This document shows positions 10,296 to 20,532 of a stretch of DNA of 64,000 nucleotides, piece by piece. The notes below the pieces were generated by a model, which was not told the origin of the DNA, searched no databases, and saw only the letters and a list, made by a program, of their open reading frames with translations. Each line of letters starts with the position of its first letter. Within the stretch, counting starts at the first letter, position 1. The position numbers and the translations under genes are program-made. Source of the stretch: Perilla frutescens (Eukaryota > Streptophyta > Magnoliopsida > Lamiales > Lamiaceae); assembly GCA_026008535.1 (NCBI GenBank), contig BRKX01000012.1, forward strand, positions 26,875,848 to 26,939,847. The letters are read 5' to 3'.

Positions 10296-11560
10296 ATATG
10301 TTCCTATCATTGGTAAGTACATATCAAAATATTTCGATCACAATAGCCATAAAGGATTCGACCACCGAAGGGTCCTAAAAAAATTAGGATTCAAATCATG
10401 ATCTCAATCATTTGGTTATGATGGACCTATGTAATATTAACCGCATCATGGAACTCGTTAAAGAGAATAAAAATCAAATTTGCAACCAAGAGGTGAGAGT
10501 TAAGAGAAAGTATGAGTATGTAATCAACACATCTATTCCATCTATCTTATATAGCAAGCAAGAAGAGAGAGAAGAGCAAGAAATGATAATCGACCGCATG
10601 CGTTCAGCCGAAAATTTAATTGCATGTCTCTCTATTTTCATCGAGCATACTTAAATTTACAGTTTGATTCTCATACCAACAGAGAAAGTCACTGGTAAAT
10701 CACAGCTGCTATGAGACATGAGATCTTAATGAAGATGGCAGATCCAACCCATACACAAACACCCACTTTAAATTTTTCATTTTTAATGGAAACAACACCA
10801 ATACTCATTCACAATTTCTCGTACCTGGAAAAGGCATAACGCAACTTTTTCTTAATTTTTCTTAAAGATTGGCGGAGGAATATCTTCTTCTCTATTAAAA
10901 GAAAGTTGTTTATCGTAAACTATTTAAAAGAAAAAAACAGGAGTAAATCAAATATGTTTATTTAAGTTAGATGGGAACCCGCACAACTAATAATAATCGA
11001 TCATCTAAAACATAAGTAAACAACTAAGTTATAATTAAGATTTCTATCAATATAATATACAGCTATAGCACTTATATGTTAATATTCGTAGCTCGATGAT
11101 TTCCACATTACTGTAGGCAAATGCACATTTTTTTTTTATATAATGGATTATGCAAAAGTATTTGGCCAATGGCCGATACAACACCCAACTAGAAGACCTT
11201 TTCACAACAAAAATCATTTCGCATATCCACAATCAATTGCATCAAACAGGAGAAAATCAAATACAGTAAAATCTATATAAATTAATATGGTTAGGATCAT
11301 GAGATTTTATGTAAAATTATTGTTTTACAGTGATATTAATTAATCCATAAATTAATATTTATTAATATGAAGATGTTTTTAAAATTCAATGAAATTAAAT
11401 TTTGATTACATTGAAAGTCATTGTGTCGTACTAATTTATGTATCATACTTATTAAAATGATATTAAAGTAAATTCGTTTCATGTGATATTAATGAAAATT
11501 AATAAGTAATGTTTATTGTTTCTTAATAATTCAATATTATTCATTGTATTTTTACAAAAA
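10293..11560. other. Interior of the long-inverted-repeat element, no supported gene
   Basis: The only open frame of note (10412-10654, plus) encodes a charged 80-residue peptide with no motif recognised. Around 11265-11400 repeated TATAAATTAATAT-like motifs resemble the sub-terminal sequence of the same element. The short frames here are most likely chance. Confidence 0.4.
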
Positions 11561-12174
11561 AAAACATTGATTGTTTGATGGTGAGAGATTTCACTATATA
11601 AACAAAATAACAAATATCTCGAAATTGTGTCAAAAAACAGCTTGTCATTTAAAATATGTTTCAAAATCAACAATGACAGATGAAATATATAAAACATTAT
11701 GTGAGTACAAGAAGATCATTCCACATGCACTCAAAAAAAATTTACAGTTGTCACTTGATGAAAGTTTTCATTTGAAAGTTAATATGGTAGTACCTTTGGA
11801 ATGACTTACACGTAAGGAATTACCGCGTCTAGAACTTTTGACTTTTTTTGGTGCAGTTTGAGAACACAACACTAGAACTTTTAGATGCAGTAAGAAAAAT
11901 AATAAATGAATTCGTACTAGATTTAAGTTTTAAGAAAAAACAAACAACACTAGAATCATATCTCACTAGAGTGACTTAATTATGATTGTATTTTTAAAAA
12001 ATTATTAATTCATGTGATATTGAAGGACCATATATTTATATAGAGGTCTTCCAAAATTATATTATCTTATTATCTTATTGATATCTATGATATTTTTAAC
12101 TGACCTAAGTTGAATAAAAATATTATCTTAAAGTGTTTATTAATTTAACGAGTATTGATTTACTTACACACTAA

Positions 12175-14313
12175 TTTTCATCTTAAGTTCCTCTCCAAAT
12201 ACACCCTAGGCATCCTATGAGGGTTTCTGGTAAAGTGTTGTAATCCGTTGTGGGATGAAGCAAATTCCTTACGTGATATACGCAAGTGAAGCATTGTGAG
12301 ATGGATCCTGATGAGGTGGCGCGTTTGGTGGAGAAACTTAAGTTACTAATGAGGCTTCTAAAGCTACAGTTCATGTTGAGATTTCGGATTCATCCTAAAC
12401 TTCTCGTGATCTGCATTGCTTCCTAGTTGGAAAAATCTTTGCGATCAGGGTTGTTAATAGGAAGACTTTGAAGGTTCAAGTTCCGCTAATATTGCAATTG
12501 AGGCGTCCCGTGAACATTGAAATTATGGGAGATAATCTTTTTGTGGTGATATTTGGATCAGAGGAGGATCGTAGTCATGCTCTTAAAGATGGTCCTTGGC
12601 ACTTTTTTAATAGTCTCATGGCTTTCAAGGCTCCAGTAGGGTTCTAGAACTCAAGAGAGGTCTACTTTGACATATTTTTCGTATGGGTTCAATTTCATAA
12701 TCTCTCTTTGACATGCATGAATCCACACGATGTATGTAATATTGGTGATCAAGTAGAAAAGATTGATGAGGTGGATATTGGAGATGGTGGTAGTTGTGTT
12801 GGACAATTTGTTCTTGTTAGAGTATGACGTCCAATTGATAAACCACTATAACGTTGCATAAGAGCTTCGGAGGTGTTGTCAGGTGAGAGCAGGATTATTC
12901 TGCTCATATATGAAAAATTGTCGGATTTATGTCCTGCGTGTGGCAGAGTGGGTCATGTCTTTCGTCATTGGGTGACAAATGATAAGTTGGGGTTTGGGAA
13001 TTGGCTTTGGGCAAGTAGGATTGTGGATGTACATCGCCCTCGTGGAGAGAGGATGACGGGATAAGTAGAGGAGGAATATATTTGGGGGATGAGGGGCAAA
13101 GGGAGAGTCAGTGAGAAAAGAGGGGTGTGTCTGTCTGATGAGGTAATTATGGTGGCGGATTAATCGAAGGAATTTGTGGGATTAAGGAAGAAAGGAGACA
13201 TGTTAGGGATGAGATGATAGAGGATGATAGATTTTTTGTTATGGGTCCTGGAGAGGGGGGTGTTGGAGAACAAATAAAGAAAATAAGGGATGTGGGAGTG
13301 CAAAGAGGGACGTGGAAGTGGTGCAGGGGGAAGAGGATTTGAGGATAATGGAATTTGATGGGGTGGAGAGCGGTCAAGTGGATTCTAGTGGAAAAATTAA
13401 GGAGCAGGTTGTTGATCTTTTCTGGTTCTACTGTTATTACTAAAAGGGGAAGAAATAAAGGTGGCATGTCATGGACAAGGAAAGCGAGAGAGAAGAAAAA
13501 ATCAAAATTACCTACCTCTCCATTATCAGTTCGTCTTCTGGGGCAAAAGAGAACGGACACAACTCACGAAGGTTCTATTGAAGAAAATCGGGAGAAGAAG
13601 ATGAAGTTTGAGGAAGATTTTTCAAAGTTAGAGATGGCAACAACGGTGGTGGCTGCTAAGCAGTCCCACCGAGCCCAATGAATGCTTTAGCATAGAATAC
13701 TCGGGATTTGGGACACAAGCAATCATTCCGTGAATTGAGGAGGTTGTTGGAGGATTGCAACCTGAGCTTGGTTTTTATCGGTGTAATAAAATTACATTCG
13801 AGAAGGTGTTTATGGTGGAAATCAAATTTTAAATATGATGGGTTATTTGTAGTGGATGCAATTGGACACAAGGGAGAATTATTATTAATGTGGAAGATAC
13901 CAATTGATGTTACGATTCGGTCCTACTCTCTGCGGCATATTGATTGCCAGAGGCGATGGCATGATGAGAGTTGGAGATTTATGGGTTTGTATGGAAATCT
14001 TGAAGTTCATTTGCTATTCTCGAGAGTTAATGAGAAAGTTAGTTTCCGATGGGAGATGAAGGGGGTGTATGGTTAACGGGGGGAGGGGGGGAGATTTTAA
14101 TAAAATATTGTTGGAGTCGGAGAAGATGGGAGGTAAGCTGTGGTACTCTAATCAGATGCAGAAGTTTAGGGAGGTCGTGGAGGAGTGTGAACTTTTTGAA
14201 GCTGTTTCGGGGGATCCAGTTATGACTTGGAGTAATCGGAGGAAGGGAAGAAATGAAGTATGAGAGAGATTGGACAGGTTTTTTGTCAATGGGGTTTGGA
14301 TGGGTTTATTTCT
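12175..14313 (+). pseudogene. LINE (L1 clade) 5' part: ORF1 remnant and start of ORF2 endonuclease
   Basis: A plus-strand L1-type element. ORF1 starts near 12303 (MDPDEVARLVEKL) and, across frameshifts, shows the DUF4283 region (KIFAIRVVNRKTLKVQV near 12430, then SHALKDGPWHFF) and a CCHC-type knuckle CPACGRVGHVFRHW near 12930, in which the last Cys is replaced by Trp. ORF2 begins near 13690 with endonuclease features: GELLLMW, the GDFNKIL box near 14090, TWSNRRKGRNEV and RLDRFFVNGVW up to 14313. Several stops and frameshifts make it non-functional. The endonuclease domain is then cut by the LTR array at 14314 and resumes at 19590. Confidence 0.85.
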
Positions 14314-14853
14314 TGTAACAACCCAGTTCATTTTAAATTGGTCATTACCCATTTTCCTGAGAATGGTTGTTTAAATAAAATTTTAATATTATGCTATGTT
14401 CCTATAAGTCGCGCCGAAATAACTAGTAATATATATTTAAAGATTATTGCATCATTTATTTTTTATATTTTAATTATTATGGATTATATTTTAAACCCAA
14501 ACAAATTATTTTCAAGAATGTCTAAAGTTTATTAGCCATGTTTTAATTAAGTTTTTTTTTTCAACTAATCCGTGAAGAAATTGGAATTAATAGATTTTTT
14601 TCCTACAAATCACTTCAACAATTATTATCAATCTTTTGCTCCAGTTTTGGGATTTGATTCAAATCAATATCCCTAAAATTATGATGCTTCTATTTTCAAT
14701 CCAAAATTCTAGTATAAATAAAGGGTAATCCTCACTATTATTCATAACAAGCAAACAAAGTTATATTTTGATTTCTAAAGTTTTTGAAAAAAAATTAAAT
14801 TCATCTCTAGTTTTTACCCTTGCATGGTTTTGAGGGGGTTGTTCTTGGTTGTT

Positions 14854-14884
<31 letters not shown>

Positions 14885-15581
14885 GTATGCTAAGGGACAT
14901 AATCCATGCATTTATATTATTAATTATTTCATTAGACAATAATATATTATTTTGAGTTCATGCATTTTTAAATCACTTTTATGCTCATCATCATCATCAA
15001 TCATGCATTATTATTGAAGTTGTTAAATTATATTAAAGTTATGATAATTATTATTCTTTTTAATGCTAGGCGGCGCACGAATTTAATTAAGTTCTTTTTC
15101 AGTCAAGTTTTAAAGTTAAGTAAAGATGGGGGGATCCGATGTTAAAATTAAAATACATTTATCCCTATTATGCTTGTATATGATATGCAGGTGCTATTGA
15201 TGACACCCTCCGAATTACTTGATAATGGCCTACGGGCTTTATGTTTATAATGACCCCCTCTGGGTAATTTATGATGGCCTATGGGCTTTATGTTTATTGA
15301 TGACACCCTCCGGGTTATTATGATGTGACGGCCTATGAGCACTATGCTATGATGACTTGTTATGTTATATGTGTATATAATTTGGATAAATGTGGACCCC
15401 ACTGAGTTAATAGCACTCACCCCGAAGCTATTTATTTTTCAGGCTAAGGATGCTCGGGCAGTGACGTGGAGACGAGGTGATGGTCAAGATTAATTAAATA
15501 TTATTTTATTTTAAATATTGCTTCCGTTGTATTAAATTATTTTATTGATTAAATAAAGTTATGAAATTTTGGGAGGTCACA
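14314..15581 (+). repeat. LTR A of the array
   Basis: Begins TGTAACAACCC and ends GGGAGGTCACA, 1268 bp. It contains a TATA-like AGTATAAATAAAGGG near 14712, a GA microsatellite followed by 12 G residues (14874-14885), and three imperfect direct repeats of TGATGACACCCTCCGGGTTA type near 15200-15340. Confidence 0.85.
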
Positions 15582-15832
15582 GTTGGTATCAGAGCGGGTC
15601 TACGTTTCTGTAGACTTGCTAAAAAAATGATTTATTAAAAAAATATCATCACTCGTCTGTCACATCGCACCGAATAAAGGTGAAAGAGGTTTAAAATATT
15701 TTTACTTTTTCTTCAGGTTTTCAAAGATAAGATTTCGCGCGAAAAAAAAAAATGAAGTGTTTTGCCTTTTCAGGTTTGTGAAGATAAGATTTTGAAATTT
15801 CAAGGATGAAATTTTCTTTAAGTGGTATAGTC
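15582..15832 (+). other. Internal region 1 with tRNA-Met primer site, no coding
   Basis: About 251 bp. TGGTATCAGAGC at 15584-15595 is the primer-binding site for initiator tRNA-Met. The region ends with CAAGGATGAAATTTTCTTTA and a short purine-containing stretch before the next LTR. There is no gag or pol. Confidence 0.8.
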
Positions 15833-17094
15833 TGTAATTACCCAGTTCATTTTAAATTGGTCGTTACCCATTTTTCTGAGAATGGTTGTTCAAATAAAAT
15901 TTTAATATTATGCTACGTTCCTATAAGTCGTGCCGAAATAACTAGTAATATATATTTAACGATTATTGCATCATTTATTTCTTATATTTTAATTATTATG
16001 GATTATATTTTAGACCCAAACAAATTATTTTCAAGAATGTCTAAAGTTTATTAGCCATGTTTTAATTAAGTTTTTTTTTTTTATTTCAACTAATCCGTGA
16101 AGAAATTGGAATTAATGGATTTTTTTTTCTACAAATCACTTCAACAATTATTATCAATCTTTTACTCAAGTTTTGGGATTTGATTCAAATCAATTTCTCT
16201 AAAATTATGATGCTTCCATTTTCAATCCAAAATTCTAGTATAAATAAGGGGTAATCCTCACTATTATTCATAACAAGCAAACAAAGTTATATTTTGATTT
16301 CTAAAATTTTCGAAAGAAAATTAAAATCATCTCTAGTTTTAACTCTTGCATGCTTTTGGGGGGGGGGGGGGGGGGGGGTTGTTCTTGGTTGTTTTGAGAG
16401 AGAGTGTGTGTGTGTGGTGTGCTAAGGGACATAATCCATGCATTTATATTATTAATTATTTCATTAGCTAATAATATATTATTTTGAGTTCATGCATTTT
16501 TAAATTACTTTTATGCTCATCATCATTATTGAAGTTGTTAAATTATATTAAAGTTATGATAATTATTATTATTTTTAATGCTAGGCGGTGCACGAATTTA
16601 ATTAAGATTTTTTTTTCAGTCAAGTTTTAAAGTCAAGTAAAGGTGGAGGATCCGACGTTAAAATTAAAATACATTTATCCATATTATGCTTGTATATGAT
16701 ATGCATGTGTTATTGATGACACCTTCCGGGTTACTTGATGATGGTCTACGGGCTTTATGTTTGTGTTGACCCTCTCTGGGTAATTTATGATTAGCTACGG
16801 ACTTTATGTTTATTGATGACACCCTCCGGATTATTATGATCTGACGGCCTATGGGCACTATGCTATGATGACTTGTTATGTTATATGTGTATAATTTGGA
16901 TAAATGTGGACCCCATTGAATTAATAGCACTCACCCAAAGCTATTTATTTTTCAGGCTAAGGATGCTCGGGCGGTGACGTGGAGATGGGGTGATGGTCAA
17001 GATTAATTAAATAAAATTTTATTTTAAATATTGCTTTCGCTGTATTAAATTATTTTATTGATTAAATAAAGTTATGAAATTTTGGGACGTCACA
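15833..17094 (+). repeat. LTR B of the array
   Basis: Begins TGTAATTACCC and ends GGGACGTCACA, 1262 bp. It carries a run of 21 G residues (16358-16378) and shows the unoccupied MITE site (GTGTGGTGTGCTAAGGGACA near 16411) that is filled in LTR C. Confidence 0.85.
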
Positions 17095-17449
17095 GTTGGT
17101 ATCAGAGCGGGTCTACGTTTCTGTAGACTTGCTAAAAAATGATTTATTAAAAAAAAATACCATCACTCGTCTGTCGCATCGCGCCGAATAAAGGTAAAAG
17201 AGGTTTAAAATATTTTTCTTATGTCGATGACTTTCTACTCACATCTTTCGAAATAACGATTTAAAGGTGTTTTATTATTTTCAGGTTTACAAAGATAATA
17301 TTTCGAAATTTCTAAAAGTGTTTTACTTTTTCTTCAGATTTTCGAAGATGAGATTTCGAAAAAAAAAATTGAAGTGTTTTGCTCTTTCAGGTTTGTGAAA
17401 ATAAGATTTTGAAATTTCGAGGACGAAATTTTCTTTAAATGGTATAGTC
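17095..17449 (+). other. Internal region 2 with tRNA-Met primer site, no coding
   Basis: About 355 bp. The primer site TGGTATCAGAGC lies at 17097-17108. Three similar GAAGTGTTTT...TTCAGGTTT segments repeat here, making it about 100 bp longer than internal region 1. It ends with TTTCGAGGACGAAATTTTCT. Confidence 0.8.
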
Positions 17450-18978
17450 TGTAACGACCCAGTTCATTTTAAATCGATCGTTACCCATTTCCTGAGAATG
17501 GTTGTTCAAATAAAATTTTAATATTATGCTACGTTCCTATAAGTCGCGCCGAAATAACTAGTAATATATATTTAACGATTATTGCATCATTTATTTCTTA
17601 TATTTTAATTATTATGGATTATATTTTAGACCCAAACAAATTATTTTGAAGAATGTCTAAAGTTTATTAGCCATGTTTTAATTAAGTTTTTTTTTTATTT
17701 CAACTAATCCGTGAAGAAATTAGAATTAATAGATTTTTTTTCTACAAATCACTTCAACAACTATTATTAATCTTTTGCTCAAGTTTTGGAATTTGATTCA
17801 AATCAATTTCTCTAAAATTATGATACTTCCATTTTCAATCCAAAATTCTAGTATAAATAAGGGACAATCCTCACTATTATTCATAACAAGCAAACAAAGT
17901 TATATTTTGATTTCTAAAGTTTTCGAAAGAAAATTAAAATCATCTCTAGTTTTTACTCTTGCATGGTTGGCTGTTCTTAAGAGAGAGAGAGAGAGAGTGT
18001 GTGTGGTGTGCTGAGCAAGGATTGAAATATCACGAAATATCGCGGATATATCGCGGATTTTGACATTGCGATACGGATATGGGGGAGAATATCTTTTTTT
18101 CCGGGTATCGACGAAATATCGCAATATATCGTAAATTTTTTTTATATTTCTATAACATATTTTGATTTTTATTTAATACTATATATTTTTATGGTCTTTT
18201 TGAGGTCTTCAACATAATTATTTGAGTTGCAATATTTTTTGCTTTACCAAGACACTCACACTGTAAAAAATTATAAGAGAAAGAAGCCCGAAAAATCAAC
18301 GGATGTCTTAAAAAGAAAAGTGAGATGCACCAATTTTATTTTTTCAAAATGTGCATCAACATAATAATTGGGTCGGTGGACATTATACAATCCATGGTGA
18401 AGCTGTTGGAAGAAATCAAAAAAACATATCAACATATGCATAATTATATCCAGAATTACTCTAATGTGATGAGTTGATACCAATATTATTTGGAACAAGA
18501 TGACATTCAATATACTATATTTGAACCTCATAAATCATCATTTTGGTATTAATTATGCTTTATAATGTTTATTTAGTTATTTTATATTATATTATGTATT
18601 ATTTTATCAAATGTATTGTCTCAAACAATATTTATATAATGTATTATTCATATGTTTGCTTTCAAAATACATTTCTATCAAAATTTTGAATAGAATATCT
18701 GCATAATAATAAGTTATAATAGTTCCTAAAATTTCTTGCTAAATTTCCAAGATTTTAATGTAGTTTCCGTCATTTTTTTCAATTTTCTGCGATATCGATA
18801 TGCGATATCGATATATCCGGTGATATATCCGTAAAATTGAAGTTGCGATATATAGTGCGATAGCGATATTTTCATCCTTGGTGCTAAGGGACATAATGCA
18901 TGCATTTATATTATTAATTATTTCATTAGCCAATAATATATTATTTTGAGTTCATGCATTTTTAAATCACTTTTATGC

Positions 18979-19015
<37 letters not shown>

Positions 19016-19589
19016 TATTATTATTGAAGTTGTTAAATTATATTAAAGTTATGATAATTATTATTATTTTTAATGCTAGGCGGTGCACGGATTTAATTAA
19101 GTTCTTTTTCAGTCAAGTTTTAAAGTCAAGTAAAGGTGGGGGATCGACGTTAAAATTAAAATACATTTATCCCTATTATGCTTGTATATGATATGCAGGT
19201 GCTATTGATAACACCTTCCGGGTTACTTGATGATGGCCTACGAGCTTTATGTTTATGATGACCCCCTCTGGGTAATTTATGATGGCCTGCGGGCTTTATG
19301 TTTATTGATGACACCCTCTGGGTTATTATGATGTGACGGCTTATGGGCATTATGCTATGATGACTTGTTATGTTATGTATGTGTATAATTTGGATAAATG
19401 TGGACCCCACTGAGTCCATAACACTCACCTCAAAGCTATTTATTTTTCAGGCTAAGGATGCTCGGGCGGTGACGTGGAGACGGGGTGATGATCAAGATTA
19501 ATTAAATATTATTTTATTTTAAATATTGCTTCGGCCGCATTAAATTCTTTTATTGATTAAATAAAGTTATGAAATTTTGGGACGTTACA
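17450..19589 (+). repeat. LTR C of the array, interrupted by a MITE
   Basis: Begins TGTAACGACCC and ends GGGACGTTACA. Its 2140 bp comprise an LTR of about 1267 bp plus an 865-bp insertion (18016-18880) and its 8-bp target duplication. A (CAT)n/(ATT)n microsatellite lies at about 18982-19024. Confidence 0.85.
18016..18880. mobile_element. hAT-like MITE inside LTR C
   Basis: The terminal inverted repeat is CAAGGATTGAAATATC on the left against GATATTTTCATCCTTG on the right, with many CGATAT sub-terminal motifs. The 8-bp flanks GTGCTGAG (18008-18015) and GTGCTAAG (18881-18888) differ at one position. LTR B keeps the empty site GTGCTAAG. An 8-bp target duplication points to the hAT superfamily. 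No transposase is encoded. Confidence 0.8.
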
Positions 19590-20010
19590 TTTGTGGAAGC
19601 TCGCGTTCGAGTATTGGATTTTTATGGGTCTGATCACAAATCTTTGTGCCTTTAGGTTCTTGAGCACCAATCTTGGAGCGTGAATAGAAAGGTTCCATTT
19701 GGAGGACAAATGATTTCTGGAACCCTTTTTTGTTCTAAATTTTGTGGAGAGATGGGACCAGTTAGGGATCAGTCTCCCTTTGCCTGATAGCTAGATTGGA
19801 GCAGAGTGGAAGATATTTTTAAAGCAATGGGCAGGGAAGAGTTTCGATGGGATCGGGAAGAAGATAGATAAGTTCCGAAAAGAAAGGATTAAAATCCTTA
19901 ATAACGACAAGAGTTAAAAATCATGCAATTCGTTTGTAGGAAATAGAGAAAGAATTACAAGTTACTCTTGATATCCAAACCAAATAACAGACGAGTCTTT
20001 ACAGTGACTG
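19590..20010 (+). pseudogene. LINE 3' continuation: end of endonuclease domain
   Basis: Directly after the LTR array, the frame resumes with VEARVRVLDFYGSDHKSLCL, containing the SDH motif that closes the endonuclease domain in L1-type ORF2 proteins. A further stretch near 19930 (LQEIEKELQ with stops) resembles the linker before reverse transcriptase. No reverse transcriptase motif was found, so the LINE is 3'-truncated or deleted. The exact end is uncertain. Confidence 0.7.
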
Positions 20011-20532
20011 AAACCATTAAATCGTTAAGATTAAAAACAAGAAAAATTGAAGCTCAAGAAATTATTATTCTTAAACTAATAAATTAAAATGGCGACGACG
20101 AAGTTCCTTACACAGTTACATGAATTAACGATGTCGTTATATCAACTCAATGTGTAATATATATCTATATATCTACGTACATTAATTATATATGTTGTTA
20201 CACACACATGTACATATATATATATATAGGTACAATTATAAGTCTGATTAATGTATATATCTCGTATTTCATTCCACTAATTAACACTCGTGTGAGAATA
20301 TTATGTATATATGTTGAACATAACCGATCGAGTAGGGTGTTCAGAGGGTCGTGCATGGTCGAGATTCGAGAGGAAGTGCCTAACTACGTGTGACTGTGTG
20401 AGCGATCCTTTTGAATGCGCAAATGCATTTCATCTGAATAAATCGATTTAAAAACTTAATCGATTACTACATTTAATGTTATTGAACGAAAAGTAATTAA
20501 TAATTGAATGAAAATGAAACACTACCTATGAT
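20011..20532. other. AT-rich intergenic sequence
   Basis: TA-rich tracts at about 20150-20230 and no supported coding region. Confidence 0.5.

Larger units (their letters stand above)
7569..12163. mobile_element. DNA element with very long (about 540 bp) terminal inverted repeats
   Basis: The left arm (7569-7822 and then 9209 to about 9480) is mirrored on the right by about 11630-12163. Matching stretches include TTAAATTAATAAA near the ends, GACCTCTATATAAAT, TAATTAAGTCAC, GTGTTCTCAAACTGCACC and TTTCATCTGTCATTGTTG. The left arm is interrupted exactly by a solo LTR. The interior (9.5-11.5 kb) has a tandem duplication, an (ATT)n tract and only short frames without known domains. Long inverted repeats and no clear transposase suggest a non-autonomous Mutator-like or similar element. 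The outermost bases and target duplication were not determined, so the superfamily is open. Confidence 0.65.
14314..19589 (+). mobile_element. Three-LTR array of a coding-less Ty3/gypsy-type retrotransposon
   Basis: Three LTRs of about 1.26 kb alternate with two very short internal regions (LTR-internal-LTR-internal-LTR). Each internal region begins with the initiator tRNA-Met primer site and ends with AGGACGAAATTTTCTTTAA-like sequence typical of the 3' end of gypsy elements. Neither has any coding sequence. The array sits inside the LINE endonuclease frame. The 5-bp flanks TTTCT (14309-14313) and TTTGT (19590-19594) match at four of five positions, so the whole array probably derives from one insertion that later grew by unequal LTR recombination. 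The family is non-autonomous, similar in concept to TRIM or LARD elements but with long LTRs and a tiny interior. Confidence 0.85.

Noticed and set aside
10216..10401. Poly-isoleucine open frame
   Set aside because: Produced by the (ATT)n microsatellite.
15148..15420. Minus-strand frame of about 90 residues, also found at 16664-16930 and 19156-19428
   Set aside because: The frame recurs because the same LTR is present three times; no known domain, and it spans the LTR's direct repeats. Shared ancestry explains its conservation.
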